Assembly (NCBI RefSeq): GCF_001039355.2
Contig: NW_019773637.1
Coordinates: forward strand, 275,569-339,568
From: Lingula anatina
Taxonomy: Eukaryota > Brachiopoda > Lingulata > Lingulida > Lingulidae
Length of the DNA: 64,000 nucleotides
Direction of reading: 5' to 3'
Shown here: positions 10,263 through 23,200 of the stretch, in pieces
Position numbering within the stretch: the stretch's first letter is position 1
How the letters are laid out: every line of letters begins with the position of its first letter
Translations under genes and position numbers: made by a program
The notes under the pieces: model-generated
The model's database searches: none
Told to the model about the DNA's origin: nothing
What the model saw: only the letters and a program-made list of their open reading frames with translations

Positions 10263-13200
10263 ACTATATAGAATACAATAATTTTGTAACAGACTAAAAG
10301 CAGTAGCTGTTGCCAAAGAGTAGGTTAGTGTCTCATTGGGTCACCAGGAAAGAGAGGAGTCGAATTGGTATGACCCCATTTAACTTTAAAATATAAAGTG
10401 CTGTTCATCATTATTAAACTTATAATAATATGAATGATTCCTAGAGCTTACGTACTGCTTGAATTGCTATGTGATGTTCCAATTTTATAGATTTTAACCT
10501 CAGTAAATATTAATTAATACAATTTCAATTTACTGAGACTATCGAGTGACACCAACAGGTAAAATGATAATGCAATTTTTCTTTTCTTCATTGAATGACA
10601 AACTTTGAAATGACATTTAAATAGTCCATTTATCTACTCATTTATTATCGTTAATATAATTATATTTTTGGGTTGGAGAAGACAATTTCATAACATATTA
10701 GGGTGGGGAGGGTATTAACTTTATTTTCAGTATAGAAAATCAACATAGTAAGACATGACGATATTCAATTTCATACATGGACAACCATCTATCACCACAT
10801 TGGAAATAAACCAAGTTGCATAAATAATCTATTCACAGCTCTGGTAGAGAAAGATATCTCCCGTTACAACTTGTTATCAAATAACAAGACTTAAATGAAT
10901 GAAAAGAATGTAAAAATCCAACAAAGATCACCATAAGTATGCACAATTCACTTATTGAAAAACTGCTGCACCATCATTACAAGTCTTAGAGAAAAAACCT
11001 TGACAGTAAAATTCTGTTTTAAGGCAAAGTCTTTTAAAGAAACTAAGGGACATTTTCTGAACAACAGATATTGAATGACTTACATTTACCATGCTTGAAA
11101 CATAAGCCTTCATATAATAATAATAATGACAGAAAATGAACTGAAATGTTTATGGATATTATCCAGAAAAAAAATGGTTAAGTTGACCCAGGCCTTATAG
11201 GGAAAAGCATCCTATGAAATACGGCCAGAATCATGGAATATTCGCCGCCTTCCATTGGCCCCTTATGCCTCCAAACTAAACAATCAAAACAATGGACTTT
11301 TGCTAAAATGTCAATCTTATTTCATTATCACTATGTCCTTGCTTCACAAGTAAGGTAAAAGCTGTCTCTAATTAGAAAAAAGACAGTATTTCAAATGCCT
11401 AACTTCTAACACCTATAGCTAGCACACTCAGAGCTTTGGTTTGAAAACTCCTTGCTATTCATAATACATATTTATACATATATTGCTTTTATATAATTAT
11501 GTTATAACACATTTATTCATATATTACTATATACATCCTATTTAACCTGATCATCCTTTTCTCTAAGGAAGTCTCATTATAATATGTCAATGTGCTTCAA
11601 AAATAAAAATAAATTGAAATCCCTGACACAAGGAAAGCTTAATAACTAATTCCAATTGCCAAAAGAAAACATAATTATATAGAACTAAAACATCATCAAC
11701 TGCAAGTTCGATCTATCATCTAAGTACCTAAAAAGTTTTATTATAACAATATGGCATCCTACCATTTTCTTAAAAATCCATGAATACAACTTGAATGCTC
11801 ATTGTTTTCTTAATTTTTTGGGGATTTTTATTTTTTTCCCTGTTACTGCAGTACATTTATAATGTAATTTTCCATAAAAATGACAAAGGTTAACCCTTTA
11901 GCCATGAAACAAACTACTACAGTAAGTGAGAAGTTTGAACAATTCAGATATGAACTCTAGTATTACATACATATAGCCCAATGTGAAAACAAATAATAAA
12001 CACTTGTATTCTGAAAACAGATTTTACTCACTCCATATGAACAAAATGGATCATTTGATTTATTTTTAAATAATATTTTTGTAATAACTTTAAAATGGAT
12101 AGCTTATAAAATTAGTCACTTTTTACATCAAAAAGGAACGTTTTGGTGATAAAAAAGGACTCTGTCTTGGAAAAGTAACACTGGAATTTCTGATTTTGAA
12201 AATTATGAGCAATTCTCCTATTTGACTTCACCCCCCCCCCCCTCCAACAACACATATCAACTTTTTAGTGGACTACAATGCTAACATTACATAGGATGAA
12301 CAACACATCACTTACACATGTATCATTTCAAAGCAAAAAGTTTTTGTTCTCCAATGTGAAAAATATCTTTTACAAAATCTTCTCACCTTGAAATAGTATT
12401 CGACCCACATGATCACATTTTTACATATCAATATTTCACATCTTGCTTACTTTATTACTAACTGACATCAATTTCATTTAATTCTTTATATATGATTTGA
12501 AGTGACACCTACAAGTGAAAAATGGACTATCCATGTATCACAGTCGCTCCACCTATTTACTACCACAGAAACTACATAGCTCAGACACTTAGGTCCTTTT
12601 CATTTTCACTTTTTTCCTCTTTGAACTTTCAAACCTTACTTCTTTAAGAGTACATTTTTTAGTTTTATTGTTGTTTCTCTCCTCTTGATTTACATCCAGT
12701 TGCCAAAAACCTTTAAAAAGGTCCAAAGCCGTGTTTCCAGAAAAGTTGGGCTGTTCTTTCTTGTTATGACCCACATCAGCAGGGATCTGTTTCACAAAAG
12801 AATTTTAGGCCAAAAACTGGTCTATACTTTAAGACCAAAATTTAAGCCTTCACTGATATATGATAAATCAGTAGTACTTATGGACTATTACATGACATAT
12901 TGTGTCTATTATATGAAAAGTAAGACATAGCTAATGTTTTCAACTAACACTTATTATTTAAAGTGAACAACATAAGATGCATCCTGAATTAAAGAAGACT
13001 TCAGTTTTGAGCTACAAGTTTAGACCATTTTTGGGGGGGTGAAGCACTTTTCATGAAACAAGCCCCAGGCCTTTTGACTACAACTATCTCCCAGTGGGGT
13101 GGAAATCTTATCCCTCTGTTGTCCTGCCCACAGCCATCATAACTGACTTAAAACTGAAACCATATTGGCTTGTTATCACGGTGAGCTAATCGTAATGCAA

Positions 13201-13848
13201 GCACCTGATTAGCGGAGTCAAACCCAATAAAATGGACCCCACTGAAAACACGACTTAAAGAAGTTGACATGTTGACAGCCATGTATGCAGTTCAGTCCAG
13301 ATATCTCCCACTGCTTTTTTTTTTTTGCTTTGTCGAGTTTTTTCTGAAACTCATGAAAATTATCTTTTACGTTCTCGCTTCTTTTCTAGGACTTCCTTTG
13401 GAAGATGTTTTAATTCATAACATAATAACTCTTTCTCTGTCTTGGTCTAAAATTGCTCCCAGGGGTCATTATTTGAGCTGAAAAAGGAAAGCCTGATGTA
13501 ACAAATCATCTGAAGTTTATGACAACTATTATCATGTAAATGAAACTAAAATTATTTTGTTTTATATATTAAAAAAATGTCTGGCAGAAAAAAAGGAAGA
13601 ACTTAGCAAACACAATTATATGAAAATAAAGTAACTTATAAAGTAAAATGAGATAAATAAATAAATAATATAAAATAGAGCAATAAATAAAACACATCTG
13701 AATGAAGGTCTCTCATTTATGGGCAGTTTTTCACGATAGCGGCTACTGGTAAAAATATAAACGGCAATAAAAGCCGTAATTGATCCTCTTATGAAAGCTT
13801 TGTTATTATTTTGGTTGAAGCATTAAGAATATGTCAATAAATAATATT
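10263..13848. other. Gene-poor region, possibly NECAP 3' UTR
   Basis: About 3.6 kb of AT-rich DNA without recognisable exons on either strand. A poly-C tract occurs at about 12229-12243. Because NECAP is transcribed leftward and its stop is at 13849, part of this is probably its 3' UTR, but I could not place the end. No repeat family recognised. Confidence 0.4.
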
Positions 13849-16336
13849 TTAGTACCTTGCACTGGTGAAGTCCCCCCACAAATCCTGAGCACTGGACTGG
13901 TTGGCTTTCTGCTGGGGTTGGGACTGGAATGGGTCCACCAGGTCCCCTAACAAATCAATATTGCTACTGGGCTGTTGCGCCCTCTGAGGCGCTGGATTGC
14001 TAAAGTTCATTGAGGACATATTTGTATTTTGTGAAGGAGCAGCGTTTGGCGGTGGTATCCTAGCACCACCTGGTGGAGGAGGTAAGAGTCCTATGCCACC
14101 TCCACCTTGCAATCCCTGGGGTTTTGGCCGGGCTTTACTTTTTCCCTTCTGAAATGTTGAGTGTCTATTTCAGACTATTGGCTGTAAACTTTTATTACAG
14201 AGATATGATATGATATGATATGATATGATATGATATGATATATGAATTTAGTGCAAATGCCCAAAGACATTACTTTTTTTTATCATTTTCAATGGAAACA
14301 TTAACAAGTCCATTTCAGGTGGTTGGGTGAATGGGTATGTGAGCGAGTGATTCAGTTAATGAATGAATGTATGCATGAATGAATGAGTAAGTAAATAGGT
14401 AAATACATAAGTAAACAAATAAATATTAGATAAATAAATAAAATAAGCCCCTTCTTACACCTATATTGAGGGTTATTGTCTGTCCTTCCTTAAATCCAAG
14501 ATCCAGTTTAGGAGTGTTGTCCAGCGCCATCTCCTTCGTCGCGGCCTCAGCTTCCTGCTCCTGTTTTATTCCCCTAGAGTGATCACAGAGTTTACATGAT
14601 TTAATGTTTACCAATTTTCTAAGCAAAAACAGTGACAAAAAGGGAGCCATATTTGCTTTAATTTGCCATGCATTTCACAGGTTGCACAATATGTTATTTA
14701 AACCCAACCGAATTGAATGCCAGTAAAATTAGAGACCGGCAAATCAAATTTTGTAAATTTTTTCATTAATTTCTGCTTTGAGTCTTAATGAAACTATTCT
14801 TCCACGAATATCGCTCCATCTGCGCAGGGACTCTCGCTGAATGCAATCAAATCAATACACCTCATCTTGTTTCCAACATACTTCTATAACCACCAGTTCT
14901 GTTGTACTCAAACTGTTAACAAATATAACACAAGTGAACACAATGCAGGTGTATATAATACTTACTTGAAATGATCCTGTAGTGCTACATTCAAATCAAA
15001 GGAATCCCCTCTGTCAGTAAAGCCAATTCCAATAAAGGCACTTCGACCTGTAACAGACAGTTTAAGGGTTCTTTAACAGTATTCCAGTTTTTAAGATCTC
15101 TCAATGTACAATATAACAATAACTTTAAATATATAAGAAATATGTTTAGTTGCAGAAAAGGCAACACTCAAACTAATACCTTTTTACTTGGAAATCATAT
15201 TCAAAATTAACAAATTTGGCATTTATAATATTAACAATATTATATAAAATTTATTAGATAATATTAAACAATTAATACAACTACAATGAGGTGGAGATTT
15301 CTGTTTTCATCTTTTAAAGAGGATCTGTCAAAAGTGTTTTAAAATCAGTCAATAAATGGAGCTGGGTTAACACTGTTGTCTTTATACTCAGGTCAACATA
15401 ACAAAAGCACAATTTTATCTAAAATAATCTGTTTAAAGCAGTATCTTTTTCCCCTTCCCTATGCCCTTGAATTTCCATTGGTCACCTTACCGCTTTCATC
15501 TCGGATTCTTAACACAAAGTATCTACTTGAATCCATGACTGCCTCCACGGCCACTCCTGGGTAGGCTTCCACTGGACACTTAGCAAATAGCTCTCCTAAA
15601 ACAAAAGAATTGAAATTCTACATGTCATGATAACATCTTCCAACTTATCCTTTCTATTTCAGGCCTTGTAAACAGATTAGGCGTTTACTAACACCACCCG
15701 CAGATCTTTCAGCACTAACACCCATATTAACCACCAAACCCACAAATTAACCAGCACTACCAGAGTGGATGAATATTGGTGCTAGGTATCGCTTTGTTGG
15801 TGCTAAATAATTGTACAGTGTGTTGGTTAATTCATGGGTTTTGTGGTTACTATGGGCGTTATTATTATTATTATTATTACTTTTTTTTTGGGGGGGGGGG
15901 GGGAAGGGCGGGCACAGATTTCCACTTTAACTAAGGTCAGTTCAAACCAAGCTTCTTAACTGTGAAAATCCTTTCACATTTTTTTCTTTCTTTCTCCCTT
16001 TTTCTTTGGGGGAGGGGGCGTTTACTTAACAGTTTAAAATGAACACACTAAAGAACTCAGTATATCAAGTCCTTTTTACTCCCTCCCTCACACACACACA
16101 CAACAAACCAAAGTCCACTGATATAAGTACAAATAACCCTTTATGACAATCCCATTTATTCTTTATTCTATACCTGATATTTTATCTTCCAACTTTATAT
16201 TGAGTTCTGAACCTTTAGAGGTCACCCTTAGCCTCCCTGTCCAGTCTGGCTTGTCCAATGTCCAGTCTGCTGCCCTGAGAAAAAGAAGAAAAGATATACA
16301 CGTCTGTCTCTCTGTCTGTCCATCCATATAGGTTCA

Positions 16337-16369
<33 letters not shown>

Positions 16370-16913
16370 TTACAGAGTTTATCACTATGAGACATTGAGT
16401 GTCCATATTTGACTAGAGCGCATTGTTTTTATTAGCATTATACACTGCAAATAGTTTGTTGAAAACACTTTTATTGTTTTTGACACCTGTAGACGCAAAT
16501 TAGGTGTTTCATTGAAACTAATGCAGCCAAGTTAATTTATAGTTTTAAAAATATAAAAACTGACATTCAAAACAAAATTAAGATTAACACACGCCCAGGC
16601 CTATGAATTCCACTATAAAAGCAGAAGCACAGAACTTGGCAATTTCTCAGTGATTCCAGATCTTATCGGTGAGATCTAAGCTCGGTGAAAGCTTGTGACA
16701 AGTGCCACCCACTTCCCCTTTCCACCGGCCGGTAAAATGGTTCCTCTCAAAATACACTACGAACACCTTCGTTTAATTTAAAATCAATGCAGGATGAACA
16801 GAATAAGATTATAGATAGCGTATCTACCTGTAGCCTCGATTCGAAGGCCTAGGGGGGATTCTGTATACGAAAACTTCATTTTTCACACATAGTACACGCT
16901 CGTATTCGGCCAT
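13849..16913 (-). CDS. NECAP: NECAP, adaptin-ear-binding coat-associated protein
   Basis: Clathrin-coat accessory protein that binds the AP-2 adaptor during endocytosis. Minus-strand exons: 16828..16913, 16174..16274, 15491..15595, 14966..15047, 14459..14573, 13849..14148. All junctions are GT-AG and in frame, giving 262 aa (vertebrate NECAPs are about 263-275). It starts [20 protein letters not shown]. The PHear domain (about residues 1-130) contains [29 protein letters not shown] and [17 protein letters not shown]-like text, here with DLN. Next comes [16 protein letters not shown] (about 146-161), then a Pro/Gly-rich tail with [11 protein letters not shown] at 235-237 and WGDF at 254-257. 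Exon 5 must use the donor after AATATAGGT, because the donor two bases earlier puts a stop into exon 6. The usual C-terminal WVQF is absent. Human has NECAP1 and NECAP2, and this looks like the single pre-duplication gene. Confidence 0.93.
14203..14244. repeat. (TGATA)n microsatellite
   Basis: About eight perfect TGATA units in NECAP intron 5. Confidence 0.9.
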
Positions 16914-17250
16914 TTTCGTGGCGTGTCTTGGCTGCATGAAAAGCGAGATCCAGGTCTTGTCAAATCGATCATTCGAAAATTATTCGAAAGCCACAAAGAA
17001 TTCTAAACAATGCTTTTTACCAATTTAAAAAAATCACAAAAATATGTTTATATGTGTGATTTTCATGTTGTTGGTAAGAAAGATCTTGTGAGGCAAAGTT
17101 GTGAATTTTACGTTATCGACTAATGCCTGCTCCCTTTTGAAGGTACCCGGATAATGACATCATCTGCTGATCCGAAAACCGTGCCATTTTGCAACAGTGG
17201 CGTTGGAGAAAATATAGGGTTCTTTCAGCATTTCCATTCATAACTCCAAC
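16914..17250. promoter_or_regulatory. Shared NECAP/VAMP bidirectional promoter region
   Basis: NECAP starts leftward at 16913 and the first VAMP exon ends at 17252 going right, so at most about 340 bp holds both 5' UTRs and both promoters. It contains a pair of attcgaaa motifs near 16971-16989 and a CRE-like tgacatca near 17155. There is no clear TATA box for either gene. The exact transcription start sites cannot be seen. Confidence 0.6.
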
Positions 17251-20200
17251 ATGTAAGTATGGATCACTTTAAATAAGTACTCGTCAACCTGATGTTGATA
17301 TTTGTTAAGTCGAGAAAATACTTTATGAGTAGAAATTAGACGCCGAGTCCGTCGTTGCAACCGAATGTCAGTCGATCATCGATCAAAATATTGTCAACAC
17401 GACGAAAAGATTTATATCTTCCATTTGATTTGCCTGCATTTTAAAAGTGACATTGCCATGGTAGTTGAATATTTGTCCGTCAGATATCCCAGCTCATAGT
17501 TCAGACCGTTAGTCGAATTGTCAGTTATTTTGTCATGTCACGAAAACCACATATATCTACTATTATTAAATGCAGGAAGTGAGGGTCGTGTATAATGAAA
17601 TGGCGAATTTATCGACTTTTTTCAACAGCCAATATATCGTTTTGCAATGGTTTCATGTTGAACAAAGTTTCTTTCTGAAAGAAATGACCCACTTTTCAAG
17701 TAACCCATTCAGTCTACAAGTGGATTGCATGATGACCCTATGCATGTGATGCATGCATGTATGATTCATTGTGTAAATAAATACAATCAGTTTATTAAAA
17801 GTTTATGCAAGGTCACTGTGTTGTTGGCCTTGGAAAAAAGTGATACACAGTGGGAGAGTGAGAGCTCCACTTCCTAGTGCCTGGCTCCCAGTCATTTTAG
17901 AACTGATGGACTTGTGGCACAGTGGAAGAAATATTGTATAATGAAAGTATAAGTTGCTCCTGAAGTATGACAATTTCGTTTTCTTTCTTTCTTTATACTC
18001 ATATGTAACTGTGTTTTATTTATGTATATATAAATGAAACTAAATGTGCCGAAGTATTTGTGTCGAACATATTCACAAATACTGGTGGAATCATTATATA
18101 TTTATATTGCATACATACTGGTACCGTACATATGAAGCCATTTTCACACCAACTGCAGGAAGGCGCTGAGGGTATTCTCAATTGTTTCNTCCTGTGAGTA
18201 TTCTCAATTGTTTCTAAAATGAGATTGTCATTGGCTCCAAAAGTTGTACTTGTAGAACTCTCATGTGGCATTTTCACCCATGATAGTGTGAGACAGTCAG
18301 AGTTTTAAAAGGGTGATTTTTCATTATCAACTCTATGTCAACTCTATTAACTTAAACTGTGAATGAAGGTGAACAATGCCAAATGGTTTGAAGCTCGCCC
18401 AAATTTTTAAAATTTTTGTTTGTTAAAGGCTCTCTTATATATGTGGGAAGAGCCTAGTCAAAAGGCATGATATTGAAGAGTTAATCAATTTATCATCCCA
18501 CATTAGGAAGCAAAATATCCTTCTTTATATATATATTGTCCAGTTTGTTTTTTCTCCTTTTGGTGTACACCATAGTCACCTACGAATTACGAACTTGGTT
18601 GTTAAGTTTAATTTCTTTAAATACACTGTAGAAAGTAAAACTAGATCAGATGGAAATTAATTAATGGCAGATAAATATAGTTTATGCCAATAAGATTATT
18701 TTTGATGGAAACTGAAAATAATTAACTTGGAAATTCAAAGTATCAAATGCATGAAAATAAGGTGTCTGAAATTTGAGAGTCATACTTGTGTGGAAATGCT
18801 ATTGATTGATCAGAGGCTATAAGACGCATTGCAAGGCAGCTCTTGATCAATAATTTATGTTAATGAGGTCAATTTGATACCAGAGTTAGAATATTGATTG
18901 AAGAAAGTGGTGTCATGCAGTTTAGCTGATCTATTCAGAATGGGAGAGATGCAGCATTCAATTTCAGACATAAAAAATGCTTTAATAGCTTTGATATAAG
19001 GGCTTCCCTGGTATTGAACTCAGGAAAATTGGATTTATGGTTAATGTGCTGTCTATTATTGAAAAAAAGGCTTTGCACTGACATGTACCAACCATATTGT
19101 AAGTGTGAAAATCGAGCAGGAAGTGAAGCAGGTTGTTTGAAGCACACCATCCTAAGAAAGGGCTTTTTTTGACATTGCAAAAATTTTGATTTTGATTAAG
19201 AAGTTATCATAAGGCAAAAAAGCTGTATATTTGATATATGCATTTACCCATAACTTTGAGACCACACGGGGAGCTCATGTTGACAAGAGTTTTCAAAGTA
19301 AAAAAAAAGTTAACTAATGCATTTAATAAAAATGATTGATTGACTAAATAAATAAATAAAATGATATCATACAATTTGAATTTTGGAAAAATAAGACTGT
19401 TGTAACTGACTTTTTGGCAATAAAGGGAATTGATAAGGCAACAAAAAGGGTTTTTGATGGAGTAATTTACAGAAAGAAATTGACATACAAGTGTTGAATG
19501 TTAATATTACAGTGTTCAATATAATGTTGATGATTTCATTGCATGCAACCACAGGGCTGCACCAAACCCTGAGACACCAGGTGGCCCTCCGTAAGTCCTC
19601 AGGCCAAGACAGGCCTGTCCAGTGTGTTTCTGCTTACTTGTTTCAATATTTTTTCTGCACTTTAGTTTTGACTTTGGTCAGCAGTGAACATTTTTCTGTA
19701 GAGGTCTGATTTCTTAATTATTTTTTAATTTGGTATAAAATAATCCATTTATTTCTGTATGTGTGTGCAAATAGTATTTATTATTGATAATTGATTATTA
19801 TTGATTTTTAAGCATTTCCAGAAAGTTCTTCACAATATTTCGTGATATATTTGAGAAAAATTAAATTAACATTTTTGAAAGCAATCTTGTGTGTTAAAGT
19901 TGTGTTCTTATTAAAAAGATTGAATTATTATAATTTACAGTTTGATTTTTGTTATTACTATAGTTATCACAGAAATATTGCTTCCCGTATGTTTTAGTTT
20001 TATACTTTCTTTCATAAATATTTGCAATAATGGCAGTTACTTAGGAAAGGTTATGGCCCGTGTGCACATTAAGTGTTTATTTACTTTTTTCCATGATTTT
20101 TATGGTTTGTAAATACACTTTGTAGTACTGCACTTTTTATTGTATATAGTATATTTCATAATTAAGTGAATATTTGAAATATTCTTAAAATGTCAAATGG

Positions 20201-23200
20201 TAAAATGCACATTATTAAAGTATGAAGCATCACTAAATTAATTTATAATTTAAAGTGCAAAAAATCTAAATTTTCAAAGCTATATTAATGCCTTAATAGT
20301 TATATTTGTGTTTAGCAGAATGCTGTTGTTTCCTCTTTTCAAATTTTGTGTTTACGGATCTGTATAACTAAAGGAACTGCACAACCCAGATATCTGTTTG
20401 ACCTATTTACATGACCTTGATCCATTGTTATGTACAGACACAGATGTGTCTGTACATATTGCCATCACCTGCGTCTGTCGTCGCCGTCGCCGTCCCTGTC
20501 GCCGTCCCTGTCGCCGTCGATGTCGCCGTCNCGCTGAGGGTATTCTCAATTGTTTCTAAAATGAGATTGTCATTGGCTCCAAAATTTGTACTTGTAGAAC
20601 TCCCATGTGACATTTTCACCCATGATAGTGTGAGAGACATTCAGGATTTTAAAAGGGTGATTTTTCATTATCAACTCTATGTCAACTCTATTAACTTAAA
20701 CTGTGAATGAAGGTGAACAATGCCAAATGGTTTGAAGCTCGCCCAAATTTTTAACATTTTTGTTTGTTAAAAGCTCTCTTAAATATATGGGAAGAGCCTA
20801 GTCAAAAGGCATGATATTGAAGAGTTAATCAATTTATCATCCCACATTAGGAAGCAAAATATCCTTCTTTCTATATATTGTCCAGTTTGTTTTTTCTCCT
20901 TTTGGTGTACACCATAGTCACCTACGAATTACAAACTTGGTTGTTAAGTTTAATTTCCTTAAATACACTGTAGAAAGTAAAACTAGATCAGATGGAAATT
21001 AATTTATGGCAGATAAATATAGTTTATGCCAATAAGATTATTTTTGATGGAAACTGAAAATAATTAACTTGGAAATTCAAAGTATCAAATGCATGAAAAT
21101 AAGGTGTCTGAAATTTGAGAGTCATACTTGTGTTGAAATGCTATTGATTGATCAGAGGCTATAAGACGCATTGCAAGGCAGCTCTTGATCAATAATTTAT
21201 GTTAATGAGGTCAATTTGATACCAGAGTTAGAATATTGATTGAAGAAAGTGGTGTCATGCAGTTAAGCTGATCTATTCAGAATGGGAGAGATGCAGCATT
21301 CAATTTCAGACATAAAAAATGCTTTAATAGCTTTGATATAAGGGCTTCCCTGGTATTGAACTCGGGGAAAATTGGATTTATGGTTAATGTGCTGTCTATT
21401 ATTGAAAAAAAGGCTTTGCACTGACATGTACCAACCATATTGTAAGTGTGAAAATCGAGCAGGAAGTGAAGCAGGTTGTTTGAAGCACACCATCCTAAGA
21501 AAGGGCTTTTTTTGACATTGCAAAAATTTTGATTTTGATTAAGAAGTTATCATAAGGCAAAAAAGCTGTGTATTTGATATATACATTTACCCATAACTTT
21601 GAGACCACACGGGGAGCTCATGTTGACAAGAGTTTTCAAAGTAAAAAAAAAAGTTAACTAATGCATTTAATAAAAATGATTGATTGCAGTGTTTCCCCTG
21701 GCTTTCAAGCTCTGCGAGGTGGTAGGCAGTCCGGGATCCCAGCAATACTAGGGGGGTCCGGGGGCATGCCCCCCCGGAAAATTTTTTTAAATCGAGATGC
21801 AATTTGGTGCATTTTAGGGTATTTAGAACCGATTTTTTTTACATTTTATGTGGCACTGAATTGTCTTGTTTTAGATGTTTTGAGGAGTAAATTCAGTAAT
21901 GACATAACAAAGGTTTGGACAAAATTTATTTTCCAGTCTGTGCATTCACTCAGTTTAGTCCTTTTCAGTTTATAGAACATACTCTTTCAAAAAAAAAAAA
22001 GTCAACTTCTTTAATACTTACAAGATAAAGGGCTTACTACATTGAATTATTTTTAAATTGACCAAAAAGTTGATAAAATATGTTGTTTTTACCGTTTTCA
22101 CATTCTTGTGAAAGTAACTGGTCAATTGACTTTGCGTGTGCGAGCGCTTCATCCTAATATAAAACTGCCGCAAAAAGTTCTCTCTCTTGTCGTTCAGCGC
22201 AAAGCGACTCCCGCTACTAGTTATACGTAGTTTGAGATGTAATTTACAATCAACAACTTCAAACACCGTTAAATGAATTCTTCGGAATTAAAGAGATGAA
22301 AATCACACTTATCATCAATTTTAGTTCTTCGTTTATTCATGTATATGGTTCTATTCAGTCATGGAAATTCATATTCAATGCATAGGTTTCCACGCGAAAT
22401 ACTGACGTGACCCAGTTTTACAACGCTACTGCTTTCACAAAACTCACCCGTAAATCAATAGAAAATCCTCTCCAAGTTTATAAAATCAACAAAGTCCACT
22501 TTATTTGCTCCTTTTTTATCAGTGAATATTCGTAAACTATAAAAACAAACAACAGGCGGTCTGAATTTCGGAACATGAAGTGATAGAGAAAGTGTATTCT
22601 TGACACGTGATTAAATGGTGTCAAGAACAGTTGCCTCGTTTCGCTCTGTCTCTTATACTTCAAATAAGGCACAGAACTGCGAAAACGAGGCACTCACAGG
22701 GAGATAGTAACTGCTAGTTATTTTTTAGGCATACGCGCATGCGTATTTCCGTTACTACTAAATCAAGTGCTCAGAAGCATGGGATTACGTATGTAAACAG
22801 AAAATGCCATATTTGTTTAGAAATAAATATAATTTTCAGTTAGCATGAGTGAAAATATACTTTGTTGTTCCATATATCCCAGCGAGGCGGTGCTTTTGAC
22901 AAATTTCAGCGAGGCGCTTGCAAATATCAGCGAGGCAGGCGCCTCGCTCATTTAAGTGCAGGGGAAACACTGGATTGACTAAATAAATAAATAAAATGAT
23001 ATCATACAATTTGAATTTTGGAAAAATAAGACTGTTGTAACTGACTTTTTGGCAATAAAGGGAATTGATAAGGCAACAAAAAGGGTTTTTGATGGAGTAA
23101 TTTACAGAAAGAAATTGACATACAAGTGTTGAATGTTAATATTACAGTGTTCAATATAATGTTGATGATTTCATTGCATGCAACCACAGGGCTGCACCAA

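Noticed and set aside
14461-14573. NECAP exon 5 ending at the first GT (gtgtaag)
   Set aside because: That donor puts exon 6 in a frame with an immediate stop. The GT two bases later gives a full-length NECAP.
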